In this document: piece by piece, positions 9,210-17,360 of the stretch
Layout of the letters: each line of letters opens with the position of its first letter
How positions within the stretch are numbered: the stretch's first letter is position 1
Source of the DNA: Winogradskyella psychrotolerans
Lineage (GTDB): Bacteria; Bacteroidota; Bacteroidia; Flavobacteriales; Flavobacteriaceae
Reading direction: 5' to 3'
NCBI RefSeq assembly: GCF_018860565.1
Contig: NZ_JAHKPS010000018.1
Location: 62,001-126,000, forward strand
DNA length: 64,000 nt
The notes under the pieces: model-generated
The model's input: only the letters and a program-made list of their open reading frames with translations
Told to the model about the DNA's origin: nothing
Database searches by the model: none
Position numbers and translations under genes: made by a program

Positions 9210-9237
9210 AAAAAAAGCAACGCTTTGAAACGTTGCT
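9210..9237 (-). terminator. Terminator of the leftward HPF/ArsC-like operon
   Basis: On the minus strand AGCAACG…CGTTGCT (7-bp stem, 8-base loop) runs into a T tract (A run at 9210-9216 on plus). Located about 45 bases past the stop of the gene at 9283. Confidence 0.8.
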
Positions 9238-9282
9238 ACACTAGTTGTTTATAGTTTTAGTAAGCCTTTAATTGATGCGATA

Positions 9283-9669
9283 CTATGTTTTATCTATTGC
9301 TGCACTGTCAGGATCTAAAAACTCTAACACATTAGATGGATTTTTAATCTGCTCTGCTTTATTTGTTGTAAATACAATTGCTCCATTTAAAGCATCTGGA
9401 TTTTCACGAAGGATTTTGATACAATCGTCGTCACTAAAGCTTTCTATTGCACCTTCAATTTTTTCGGAATTGATTAACGAATTCAGACTTTTGTTGAGTC
9501 GTGTAGATACTTCTGCCCACTGTGTTCCTGTTAATTTCTGATTGGATATATCGATTGGTGAAAGGCTTTTTTCTGAAGCACTTAAATAACCAAACGTTTG
9601 TTTATCTCTTTTGTCATTGGTATTATAAATAATTGTAATTTCTTTTTTATCGTCGCTTATCACTCCCAT
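9283..9669 (-). CDS. ArsC/Spx-like thioredoxin-fold protein lacking the N-terminal Cys
   Basis: 128 residues. The order beta strand (ITIIYNTND), KQTFGYL, then PIDISNQKLTGTQWAEV and later LRENPDALNGAIVF resembles the arsenate-reductase/Spx fold found in many Flavobacteria, but the position where ArsC has its catalytic Cys reads YNTNDKRDKQ, and the only Cys is in DDCIKIL near residue 83. An arsenate reductase activity is therefore unlikely. It follows the HPF gene by one base, so the two are co-transcribed. Confidence 0.6.
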   Translation of the reverse strand: MGVISDDKKEITIIYNTNDKRDKQTFGYLSASEKSLSPIDISNQKLTGTQWAEVSTRLNKSLNSLINSEKIEGAIESFSDDDCIKILRENPDALNGAIVFTTNKAEQIKNPSNVLEFLDPDSAAIDKT

Positions 9670-9670
9670 T

Positions 9671-9982
9671 TTAATATGTTTTAACTTGTTCTTTTCGTTT
9701 TTGTAATTGTTTTTTTAGTTCATTAATACTTTCTGAAACAGCATCTTGAAAGGTATCGTGTGAAGCTTCTGCAAATAGGCGAGGACCTGGTGCGCTTAAT
9801 CTAATACCGCATTTCTTTCCTGTTTCGTCTGAACTTGTGTTTTCAGTTTTAAAAAATACATCTGCTCGATGTACAAAATCGAATCGTGTAAAAATGGTTT
9901 CTAGTTTTTCTTTTGTGAAATTTTCTAAAGTATCGCTGGCGTTAACATCATGATATTCGAAAATGATTGTGTTATTATCCAT
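9671..9982 (-). CDS. hpf: Ribosome hibernation promoting factor (HPF/RaiA family)
   Basis: 103 residues, short HPF/YfiA type that binds the 30S decoding region in slow growth. Typical pattern: FEYHDVNASDTLENFTKEKLETI, then RADVFFKTE, GIRLSAPGPRLFAEASHDTFQDAVSESINELKKQL. It lacks the long-HPF C-terminal dimerisation domain. First gene of a two-gene operon with the ArsC-like gene (1 base apart), ended by the terminator at 9210. Confidence 0.85.
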   Translation of the reverse strand: MDNNTIIFEYHDVNASDTLENFTKEKLETIFTRFDFVHRADVFFKTENTSSDETGKKCGIRLSAPGPRLFAEASHDTFQDAVSESINELKKQLQKRKEQVKTY

Positions 9983-10276
9983 AATTTTTTTGTGTTTAAG
10001 GTTATACTTAAAATTAAGGCTAATGCTAGTGTTTGCTTAACTTATATGCGATAAATGTTCGCTTGTTTGGTTTGGGACTGTTTTTTCTAAATTCGTATTT
10101 TACAGCTGTTTAAAGTTTTATCGCTTGATGCTGGGGCTAGTTGTTTGTTTATGGATGTGTAGCTTATTTTTATACATTCAATTTTATTCGTAGATATTCA
10201 TTGTATAAGAACTCATGATATACTTCGTAGTGAAGGACCAAAAACGTACCAAAACGTCCTTTGCTGTTGAAGGTAT

Positions 10277-10304
10277 TTTTAATAGCACTTTGGTGCTATT
10301 AAAA
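10277..10304. other. Perfect 12-bp inverted repeat in an otherwise empty gap
   Basis: TTTTAATAGCAC and GTGCTATTAAAA around a TTTG loop. The gap 9983-10416 (434 bases) has no supported gene. The hairpin lies about 110 bases beyond the stop of the minus-strand gene at 10417 and could end its transcript, although a T run outside the stem is short. A diverged AGGACCAAAAACGTACC motif (10224-10240) nearby recalls the repeat near the OYE gene. Confidence 0.5.
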
Positions 10305-10416
10305 CCATAATAAAAATCCTAAATAGCTTCCAAGGCTTCAGTTATTTTTAACGAATTTTGATTGTATATGCTTTTATGGTGGTTGGCCTTGTTTAGATTT
10401 CGGTAAGACTTTTAAA

Positions 10417-10704
10417 CTATTTGCTGTTTTCAATATCTAACTCAAGATTTTCATTATGATCGCTTCCTAGACTGTAATGTTGGTTTTCTTCATCTGCTTT
10501 GTTTAGATTAGGCAGCAATTTTGAATTTTTACTACCAGGTATATCCAAATCTTTAGCAGCAAAATCGGTTTCAGATTTTCGATTTTTTAAGAGTTCGTCA
10601 TCACCATTGTCTTGTCTTAAGTTTCCGGATTTATCTCCTAGAATCTTTTCGTCTTCTTTTGTTATATCTGAATTGTACGGTGTTTTTTTGTCTTCGCTTT
10701 TCAT
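10417..10704 (-). CDS. Small highly charged, probably disordered protein
   Basis: 95 residues, almost no hydrophobic stretches, rich in Asp, Glu, Lys, Asn and Ser (for example NGDDELLKNRKSETDF and GSDHNENLELDIENSK). No Cys or Trp. No family recognised. Similar small acidic proteins are common beside stress genes in Flavobacteria, which fits the neighbouring HPF operon, but this is inference. Start ATG at 10704 with an A-rich leader. Confidence 0.6.
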   Translation of the reverse strand: MKSEDKKTPYNSDITKEDEKILGDKSGNLRQDNGDDELLKNRKSETDFAAKDLDIPGSKNSKLLPNLNKADEENQHYSLGSDHNENLELDIENSK

Positions 10705-10828
10705 ATTTTTTTTATTTTTAAGATGTAATCAAAATTAAAGATTACAAACTCTAGGTGTTAACTGAGAAGAACAAAATCTTAATGGTTTTGCTGTAGTTAA
10801 CAACTTTGCAACTTTGTTGCTTTAAAAA

Positions 10829-11731
10829 TCAATTAGAATACAAAATCAGAAAAACTCCAATCATAATACCTGCTAAAGGCACTAATTTTTTACGTTTGTT
10901 TTGCTCTTTAAAGACTAAACCACCAACAACTACAGCTATTAATATTTGACTTCGTTTAATGGCTGACAATAGCATAATTAAGGCATCAGGATCTTGCAAC
11001 GCTTTAAAATAGAAGTAATCTGCGGCTTGCAATAAAATACCAACTGCAATTATAGACCAACGGAATTTAAAAGCTTTTCGTTTTTCGGCATAGGGAAACC
11101 ATGTGATGCTTAGAATGACGAGTAAAATCAGTATGGTGTATAGACAAAACCAGAATTGAAGGGTTTGTGGGTTAAGGCTTAGGTTTTGGATTAAGAATTT
11201 ATCGTATAAACCACTAGAAGCGCCTAAAAACGTAGCACCAATAATAGCGAAGATCCATTTGTTGCGCTTAAAATTAATGCCTTCTTTCTTTCCAATTTTG
11301 GAGTAAAGCATGACAGAGAATATAATGAGGAAAAAGCCAAGCCATTGTAAAGTGTTTGGTTTTTCTTGGTAGATTAAAATCGCACCAATAAAGGTGAAAA
11401 ACGGTCCTGCGGAACGAATAGGAGTGACAATAGTAATGGGTAAATGCTTCAACGCTTGGTAAGCTAATATCCAAGAACTTGCCATAATTACTGATTTTAT
11501 AAAGATAAAACCATGAGTTTGCAACGAAATATTTTGAAAATTATAACCGTGTTCAAGTGCATAATCTGGATAAAAAACAGAGAAGCCATAAAACGCCGCT
11601 ATAAATAAAAAACCACTTGAAACTGTACCTAAAAGCACAGGAAATACTTCGTTTCCTTGTACGGCATGTTTTTTACATAAGTTGTGTAATCCTAAGAAAA
11701 GAGCAGCTAATAAACCAAGATACATCCACAT
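10829..11731 (-). CDS. EamA/DMT-family transporter
   Basis: 300 residues with about ten transmembrane segments and two EamA repeats. Features include PITIVTPIRSAGPFFTFIGAILIYQEKP in the first repeat and IKRSQILIAVVVGGLVFKEQNKRKK near the C-terminus. The substrate is unknown. Single gene between the acidic-protein gene and the Nudix regulator. Confidence 0.85.
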   Translation of the reverse strand: MWMYLGLLAALFLGLHNLCKKHAVQGNEVFPVLLGTVSSGFLFIAAFYGFSVFYPDYALEHGYNFQNISLQTHGFIFIKSVIMASSWILAYQALKHLPITIVTPIRSAGPFFTFIGAILIYQEKPNTLQWLGFFLIIFSVMLYSKIGKKEGINFKRNKWIFAIIGATFLGASSGLYDKFLIQNLSLNPQTLQFWFCLYTILILLVILSITWFPYAEKRKAFKFRWSIIAVGILLQAADYFYFKALQDPDALIMLLSAIKRSQILIAVVVGGLVFKEQNKRKKLVPLAGIMIGVFLILYSN

Positions 11732-11835
11732 AATGGGCGCGAAGATAGTATTTAGTTTTATTTAAAGACTTCTAATGATACTGCTTTTTTGTTAGGATTA
11801 ATTACTTTGAGCTTTCTGAATATATTAGCCAAATA

Positions 11836-12573
11836 CTAAATGCTGATTAAATAGTTTTTTTGAAATATTTTATCGTAAACATCTTTGCTAAACATATAAA
11901 GTTGTGCGGGTTTTTTAGAAACACCCACTTGCTTTTCATCTAAGGGAATGATGTACTTTTTATTAATTAACTTTCTCCTAAAATTACGATTATCTATTTC
12001 TATACCTAATATAGATTGATACGCGTCTTGTACCTCGTTAATTGTGAATTTATCGGGTAACAATTCAAAAATAATAGGTTCAGCTAAACATTTTATTTTT
12101 AAATCTTCGTATGCTTCTTTTATAATTTGTTTGTGATCAAAACCTAGCTCTGGTAAATCATCTACTGGAAACCATTTCGCTTTAGAAGCATTATCTGTAA
12201 CCTCTACATCTTCAGTTTTTAATAAAAAGTAATACGCTATTGTAATGGTTCTTAAGTTAAATTTCTGACTTTCAATCCATATTAAGTCTTTAGGGTTGGT
12301 TAATCGGTCTGGATCTCCAAAGGCTTTAAATTGTTTTTTGTATAAATTATTTAATCCAGTAAGCTCTTTAAGTACACGTTCCGCTGCCTTATCTAGTGTT
12401 TCATCTTCAAAAACATGATATCCGGTAAGGACATAATCATTGACTAGTACATCCTTTTTATCTTCAGATTCTAAATAACGCTTAATTAATAAAACGTTGA
12501 GCGATTTGGTAATAATATCATACCCAAAGACAACACAATCAACAGATAAATTAGAGATTAATTCAGACTTCAT
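11836..12573 (-). CDS. Nudix-type transcriptional regulator (NrtR/AraR-like) of the mannitol locus
   Basis: An N-terminal Nudix-like domain (about 1-145) is followed by a winged helix (about 150-245: DKFTINEVQDAYQSILGIEIDNRNFRRKLINKKYI, typical of NrtR/AraR). The Nudix box (VFEDETLDKAAERVLKELTG) departs from GX5EX7REUXEEXGU, so this domain probably senses a ligand and does not hydrolyse. In Bacteroidota such proteins control sugar operons from a neighbouring position. The frame opens with TTG at 12579; ATG at 12573 is preferred. It is divergent from the mannitol operon and two related inverted sites lie between them. Confidence 0.85.
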   Translation of the reverse strand: MKSELISNLSVDCVVFGYDIITKSLNVLLIKRYLESEDKKDVLVNDYVLTGYHVFEDETLDKAAERVLKELTGLNNLYKKQFKAFGDPDRLTNPKDLIWIESQKFNLRTITIAYYFLLKTEDVEVTDNASKAKWFPVDDLPELGFDHKQIIKEAYEDLKIKCLAEPIIFELLPDKFTINEVQDAYQSILGIEIDNRNFRRKLINKKYIIPLDEKQVGVSKKPAQLYMFSKDVYDKIFQKNYLISI

Positions 12574-12610
12574 AAGCAAAATTAGATAATAATTAGTATT
12601 AAAATATATT

Positions 12611-12634
12611 AATAAACGTCATTTTGACATCTTT
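12611..12634. promoter_or_regulatory. Candidate Nudix-regulator operator, site 1
   Basis: AATAAACGTCATTTTGACAT… Read on the minus strand it contains AATGACGTTTA, the same 11-mer as in site 2 at 12761, but in opposite orientation. It lies 38 bases upstream of the regulator start. Confidence 0.6.
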
Positions 12635-12760
12635 TAGGTTTTTCTTTAAAACCTTTTGTTTATAGGCTTAAAATATCAATATAGCATATTTTAAAGCTAA
12701 AATAACACATTTTTTTAAGTGAAATAGGAAAAGATATAAAAATAATTTATACATTTGAAA

Positions 12761-12785
12761 AATAAACGTAATAATGACGTTTAAT
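12761..12785. promoter_or_regulatory. Candidate Nudix-regulator operator, site 2
   Basis: AAACGT (12764-12769) and ACGTTT (12777-12782) form an inverted repeat with a 7-base spacer, giving a roughly 21-25-base site as expected for NrtR-type regulators. It ends 24 bases before the ATG of the first operon gene, so binding would block transcription or translation initiation (inference). Confidence 0.65.
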
Positions 12786-12809
12786 AAAAGTAACTGATAA
12801 ACTATAAAA

Positions 12810-13703
12810 ATGGCAACGTACAAAACACTCTATTTCGTAAGGTTTGTTTTTAGAAGTATCACTTCTAAATATTTTGAGTTTCAAAACGTTAAACTACCTA
12901 AGGCCACGAGAAGCATCAGCGTAATTATTCTTATTTTTATTGCACAAGGCGGGGTCTTTGCCCAAGAGACAAAAGATGATTATACCCCTTTTGTGGTTCA
13001 TGGCCATATAAAAAACATGCATACATGGCATGGCTTTTTAGTGCACCCTGGAGCTGTGTTTGCTACCAGTTTGGAATATAATTCTCGAAACACAAAGTTT
13101 ACATTTGGTGTTTGGGGTGGTGCTAGTTTTTCAAGCATTGATGTAAAAAATTATAACACAGGAGAATTAACAAGCGCCAACTATAAAGAGTTTTCTATAT
13201 ATACTAAGTACAAATTTAACGAACGCTTTTTTATAGAAGCGGTTTCTCATAATAATTACACAGGAGTAGAGGAGCGCGGAGATAAATTACACTATTGGAG
13301 TTACGATAAAACACAAGGCTACAATTTTGTTGATCTTAATTTTGGTTACAATGTCACACCTAAGACCTTATTGTATTTTGCTACAATATTAGGAGGTGGT
13401 TCTGGGGATTATGAAGTACAAGCGGATGGCACTTTAAAAAACTCATGGACTCATTATTTTGAAGTTAAGCATAAAGTTTGGGAAAAAGACGCGACTAGCT
13501 TATCGTTATTTACAGGAGGGGCTTGGTCTTTTATTACAGATAAAACCTTTTATACAGCTGGAGTTGGAAACATTATTAATGTAGGTGCTACACTTAATAA
13601 AGAGCTTAAAATTGGTAATTACAGTGTTCCTGTAGAAGTTATGGCTATGTGGAATCCGGAACAGGAGAGAACCGTACTACAGCTAGATATAAGACTTTTT
13701 TAA
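12810..13703 (+). CDS. Outer-membrane beta-barrel protein, first gene of the mannitol operon
   Basis: 297 residues. A hydrophobic signal core (VIILIFIAQGGVFAQ, about 38-52) comes after an unusually long basic N-region of about 35 residues; no other ATG exists in frame before it. The mature protein alternates aromatic and small residues (FGVWGGASFSS, FVDLNFGYNV) and ends in Phe, as outer-membrane barrels do. Position at the head of the ABC/mannitol operon suggests a diffusion channel or receptor for the polyol (inference). Spacing to the binding-protein gene is 40 bases. Confidence 0.75.
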   Translation: MATYKTLYFVRFVFRSITSKYFEFQNVKLPKATRSISVIILIFIAQGGVFAQETKDDYTPFVVHGHIKNMHTWHGFLVHPGAVFATSLEYNSRNTKFTFGVWGGASFSSIDVKNYNTGELTSANYKEFSIYTKYKFNERFFIEAVSHNNYTGVEERGDKLHYWSYDKTQGYNFVDLNFGYNVTPKTLLYFATILGGGSGDYEVQADGTLKNSWTHYFEVKHKVWEKDATSLSLFTGGAWSFITDKTFYTAGVGNIINVGATLNKELKIGNYSVPVEVMAMWNPEQERTVLQLDIRLF

Positions 13704-13743
13704 ATTGAGACAAAACACGATTTAACTACTAAATAATAAGACT

Positions 13744-14805
13744 ATGAACTTTAAACACCTTGCTACCGTTTTCAATTACCGTATAGGGATTATTGCCCTT
13801 ATCTTAGGTATTAATTTAATGAGTTGTGTAGAAGAATTAAACACTGTACAAGCTAACACTAATAATAGTGATGCTGCTGGAGAACTCATAGAAAGTAAAA
13901 TAGACCTTACAGGAAAAAAAATAGGTTATTGTACTCCTTCGTTAAATGCTCCGTATTACCAGGCTTTGTTTCAAAGTATAAAAAGTACAACTGAAGCAAA
14001 TGGCATGCAGTTTTTATCAGCAGATGGTCAAAATGACATTACAAAACAAGTCGCCGCAGTTGAGGATTTAATTACAAAAGGTATTGATGTTTTATTATTA
14101 AACCCTTTAGATCCGGATGCCTTAGTTGGAGCAACCAAAGCTGCAAAAGTAGCAAATATCCCTGTGTTTATTATTGATAGCGCTATTAATCCTTCTGCAG
14201 ATTTTGTGACCATTATACAGTCTAATAATCTAGCAAATGGTGAGTTAGCGGGAGAATGGCTGGCTAAAAAATTTGGAAGATCCAATATGAATATTGCATT
14301 ATTGAGCGGAAATGCAGGTAATCCTGTTGGCCGTACACGTAAACAAGGTTTATTGCAAGGCATTACTGAAGAACAGTTGAGAAGTTTAGGATATATTAAT
14401 CTTAATATAAAAACACAAGCCTATACCAATTGGTCGTATGCTGGAGGATTAAAAGCTATGGAAGACATATTAGTAGCACATCCAGATATTAATGTAGTAA
14501 TTACAGAATCTGATGTCTGCGTATTAGGTGCCATTAAAGCAATTGCACAAGCTGGTAAAACTGATGATATTTTAATTGTAGCGGCAGCAGATGGCCAAAA
14601 AGAAGCTATAAAATACATCATGGAAACAGATTTTTATGGATGTACAGCAATGAATAGTCCTGTGCAAATAGGAAGAAAAGCAATTAAACATGCGGTAGAA
14701 TATTTAAACGGTAAGCGAGAATTTTCTAAAACTACATATACGCCACCTTTACTTATTACCAAAGAAAATGCTGCTAAGTATTATAACCCGAACGCCTTGT
14801 TTTAA
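13744..14805 (+). CDS. Sugar/polyol ABC transporter substrate-binding lipoprotein (RbsB type)
   Basis: 353 residues, type-I periplasmic binding fold. Signal with lipobox LMSC (Cys28). Typical segments: IGYCTPSLNAPYYQALFQSI, DLITKGIDVLLLNPLDPDALVGA, VFIIDSAINPS, GEWLAKKF, ESDVCVLGAIKAIAQAGK and IVAAADGQKEAIKYI. It sits upstream of ATPase and permease genes and a mannitol dehydrogenase, which points to mannitol as ligand (inference from context; Z. galactanivorans has the same order). Confidence 0.9.
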   Translation: MNFKHLATVFNYRIGIIALILGINLMSCVEELNTVQANTNNSDAAGELIESKIDLTGKKIGYCTPSLNAPYYQALFQSIKSTTEANGMQFLSADGQNDITKQVAAVEDLITKGIDVLLLNPLDPDALVGATKAAKVANIPVFIIDSAINPSADFVTIIQSNNLANGELAGEWLAKKFGRSNMNIALLSGNAGNPVGRTRKQGLLQGITEEQLRSLGYINLNIKTQAYTNWSYAGGLKAMEDILVAHPDINVVITESDVCVLGAIKAIAQAGKTDDILIVAAADGQKEAIKYIMETDFYGCTAMNSPVQIGRKAIKHAVEYLNGKREFSKTTYTPPLLITKENAAKYYNPNALF

Positions 14806-14824
14806 AATTAATACCCGAGCAAAT

Positions 14825-16357
14825 ATGAAAGATACAGCGAACAACTACCGATTAGAAATGACTGGAATTGAAAAAAGTTTTGGTTTAGTTTCAGTATTAA
14901 AAGGGGTTAATTTAAAGGTAAAGCCAGGTGAAATACACGCATTACTTGGAGAAAATGGAGCAGGAAAGTCTACCCTAATAAAAATATTAAGTGGTGTTCA
15001 TCAAAAAGATGCAGGTAACGTGCTTTTGGACGGCGAAACCATACAACCCAAAAATACACACGAAGGCCAAATGTTAGGCATTAATGTGGTATATCAGGAG
15101 TTGTCTTTAGTTAATGATTTGTCAGTTGCTGAAAATATTTATTTGCACAAACTAGGTGCTAATAAAGTTTGGATGAATTGGAAAAAGCTTATCTCTGAAG
15201 CTAAAGCGCTAGTAGATTCTTTAGGGTTTTCAATAGATGTCACTGCTAAAGTGAGAAATTTAAGTATCGTTCAGAAACAAGTGGTAGAAATTGCTAAAGC
15301 TATCGCTGAAGATACAAAGGTTTTAGTCTTAGATGAACCTACAACCGTTTTTGATCCTAATGACATTAAGAAGCTATTCAACAATCTAAGACGTTTAAAA
15401 CAAGATGGAGTTTCTATCATATACATCTCTCATCATTTGGATGAAATATTTGAAATAGCAGATACCATTACGGTTTTAAGAGATGGAGTAGATACAGGTA
15501 GTGTAGCAGTTTCTGAGACTAATACCGATGCCGTAATTCATTTAATGATTGGCAGAGCCTTAGAAGATTTATATCCAATTCGTACCATAGAAATAGGAAA
15601 AAAACCAGTGCTCGTTGTTAAAAATTTAGAAGGCAAACGAGGCATTGTAAAAGATGTGTCTTTTTCGGTAAATGCAGGAGAAGTTTTAGGCATTGCAGGT
15701 TTGGGAGGAAGTGGTAGAACCGAAACAGGAAAATTAATTTTTGGTGCCCATAGAAAGAAGTCAGGCATTATAACTTTAAATGGAGTTGAAATACACGCTA
15801 AGAGCCCTGTTGATGCTGTAGGATATCAAATTGGATTTGTGTCTGAAGATCGAAAAGAAGAAGGCGTCTTTTTGCCTTTATCAATTCGTAGAAATATTAG
15901 TGTTACAAATTTTGACTCTATATCAAGCAAACTCGGTTTTATAAACACTAAAGATGAATACAAAAATATTTTAGACCTCATACAACGCTTAAATATTAAA
16001 ACACCTCATTCTGAAGTTGATGTTAAGAATTTAAGTGGAGGAAATCAACAAAAAGTCGCCTTAGCCAAATGGTTAAGTATAGACAGTAAAGTTATCATTA
16101 TAGATGAGCCTACACGAGGAGTTGATGTAGGTGCTAAAATTGAAATATACAACCTCATTAATGAAGTCGCTAAAAAAGGAGTTGCTGTTGTAGTCATCTC
16201 TTCAGATATGCCTGAGATTATGGGAATATCAGACCGTATTTTAGTCATGCATGAAGGTCGTAATTATGGTGAACTTTCTAAAAAAGAATTCTCAGAAGAA
16301 AATATTTTACGCTATGCCATTGGCAAACCTCTAAAACAAGAAACATTAATCTCTTAA
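14825..16357 (+). CDS. Sugar/polyol ABC transporter ATP-binding protein (RbsA/MglA type)
   Basis: 510 residues, two ABC domains in one chain. Domain 1: Walker A GENGAGKST (42-50), signature region LSIVQKQVVEIAKA, Walker B VLVLDEPT. Domain 2: degenerate Walker A GLGGSGRTETGK, LSGGNQQKVALAKWL, VIIIDEPTRGVDVGAK. The frame is open from 14768 but ATG 14825, 19 bases after the binding-protein stop, precedes the conserved MTGIEKSFG. Energises import at the inner membrane with the permease next door (12 bases downstream). Confidence 0.93.
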   Translation: MKDTANNYRLEMTGIEKSFGLVSVLKGVNLKVKPGEIHALLGENGAGKSTLIKILSGVHQKDAGNVLLDGETIQPKNTHEGQMLGINVVYQELSLVNDLSVAENIYLHKLGANKVWMNWKKLISEAKALVDSLGFSIDVTAKVRNLSIVQKQVVEIAKAIAEDTKVLVLDEPTTVFDPNDIKKLFNNLRRLKQDGVSIIYISHHLDEIFEIADTITVLRDGVDTGSVAVSETNTDAVIHLMIGRALEDLYPIRTIEIGKKPVLVVKNLEGKRGIVKDVSFSVNAGEVLGIAGLGGSGRTETGKLIFGAHRKKSGIITLNGVEIHAKSPVDAVGYQIGFVSEDRKEEGVFLPLSIRRNISVTNFDSISSKLGFINTKDEYKNILDLIQRLNIKTPHSEVDVKNLSGGNQQKVALAKWLSIDSKVIIIDEPTRGVDVGAKIEIYNLINEVAKKGVAVVVISSDMPEIMGISDRILVMHEGRNYGELSKKEFSEENILRYAIGKPLKQETLIS

Positions 16358-16369
16358 AAAAATTAAGTT

Positions 16370-17338
16370 ATGGCTTTATCAATTAAACAGCAACTCAATA
16401 GTCCAGGTGGTTTACTTAAGTTTTTAGTAAAGTACAATACCATATTTATTTTTGTACTACTGGTTATATTTTCAGCTATTATATCTGATGTTTTTTTTAC
16501 ATCTGCTAATCTCTCAAATTTATTAAAACAAGTTTCGGGTATTGGTATTATAAGTATAGGAATGCTTATTGTGATTCTTACAGGAGGTATAGATTTATCC
16601 GTAGGTTCCATGGTCGCGCTTTTAGCGGTGATATTTGCCATGTTAATCAACGTTATTATTTTACCATTAGCCATACTATTTACCATCTGTATTGGTTTTG
16701 GTTTGGGAAGTATATCGGGTTACTTAGTCGCATTTCAAAAAATGGCACCCTTTGTAGCAACCTTAGCTTTAATGACCATTGCCAGAGGATTAGGGTTTAT
16801 TTACTCTAACGGTTCGCCTGTTACATTTAAAACAGCAGGTGGTGTATTTATGTCTGATTTTGCAAACAATTCTACTTTAGGATTACCAAATATTTCCATC
16901 ATATTTTTCTTAGTGGTTATTATCGCCATGATCATGCTAAAATACAATGTGTTTGGTCGACTAGTAATAGCCATTGGTAGTAATGAAGAAGCAGCAAGAT
17001 TATCGGGTATTAAAGTGAATAAATACAAGTTTCTGGTGTATGCCATTTCTGGTGCTTTAGCAGCAGTTGCGGCTATTGTTGTGGCTTCTAGAACCAATTT
17101 AGGCTCGCCAAATATGGGTATGGCTTGGGAACTCGACGCTATTGCAGCTGTAGTTATTGGAGGAGCGAGTTTAAATGGAGGTAGAGGTACCGCTATAAAC
17201 ACATTAATGGGAGTTTTAATTTTAGGTTTAATAGGCAATATTTTAAACCTTTTAAATGTGCCTTCATATCCACAGCAAGTGGTAAAAGGCGCTATTATCA
17301 TTTTTGCAGTATTACTACAACGATTTGAAAGCAAATAA
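16370..17338 (+). CDS. Sugar/polyol ABC transporter permease (RbsC type)
   Basis: 322 residues, about eight to ten transmembrane segments. Carries the family motif GGIDLSVGSMVAL (near residue 70) and the EAA-like loop AIGSNEEAARLSGIKVNKYKF, then GGASLNGGRGTAINTLMGVLIL. Third ABC component; the fructose-generating dehydrogenase follows after 22 bases. Confidence 0.92.
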   Translation: MALSIKQQLNSPGGLLKFLVKYNTIFIFVLLVIFSAIISDVFFTSANLSNLLKQVSGIGIISIGMLIVILTGGIDLSVGSMVALLAVIFAMLINVIILPLAILFTICIGFGLGSISGYLVAFQKMAPFVATLALMTIARGLGFIYSNGSPVTFKTAGGVFMSDFANNSTLGLPNISIIFFLVVIIAMIMLKYNVFGRLVIAIGSNEEAARLSGIKVNKYKFLVYAISGALAAVAAIVVASRTNLGSPNMGMAWELDAIAAVVIGGASLNGGRGTAINTLMGVLILGLIGNILNLLNVPSYPQQVVKGAIIIFAVLLQRFESK

Positions 17339-17360
17339 CACAACTAAAGCATAAAAAATC

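Noticed and set aside
9272-9541. Plus-strand frame over the ArsC-like gene
   Set aside because: Shadow of the conserved minus-strand gene that is coupled to HPF.
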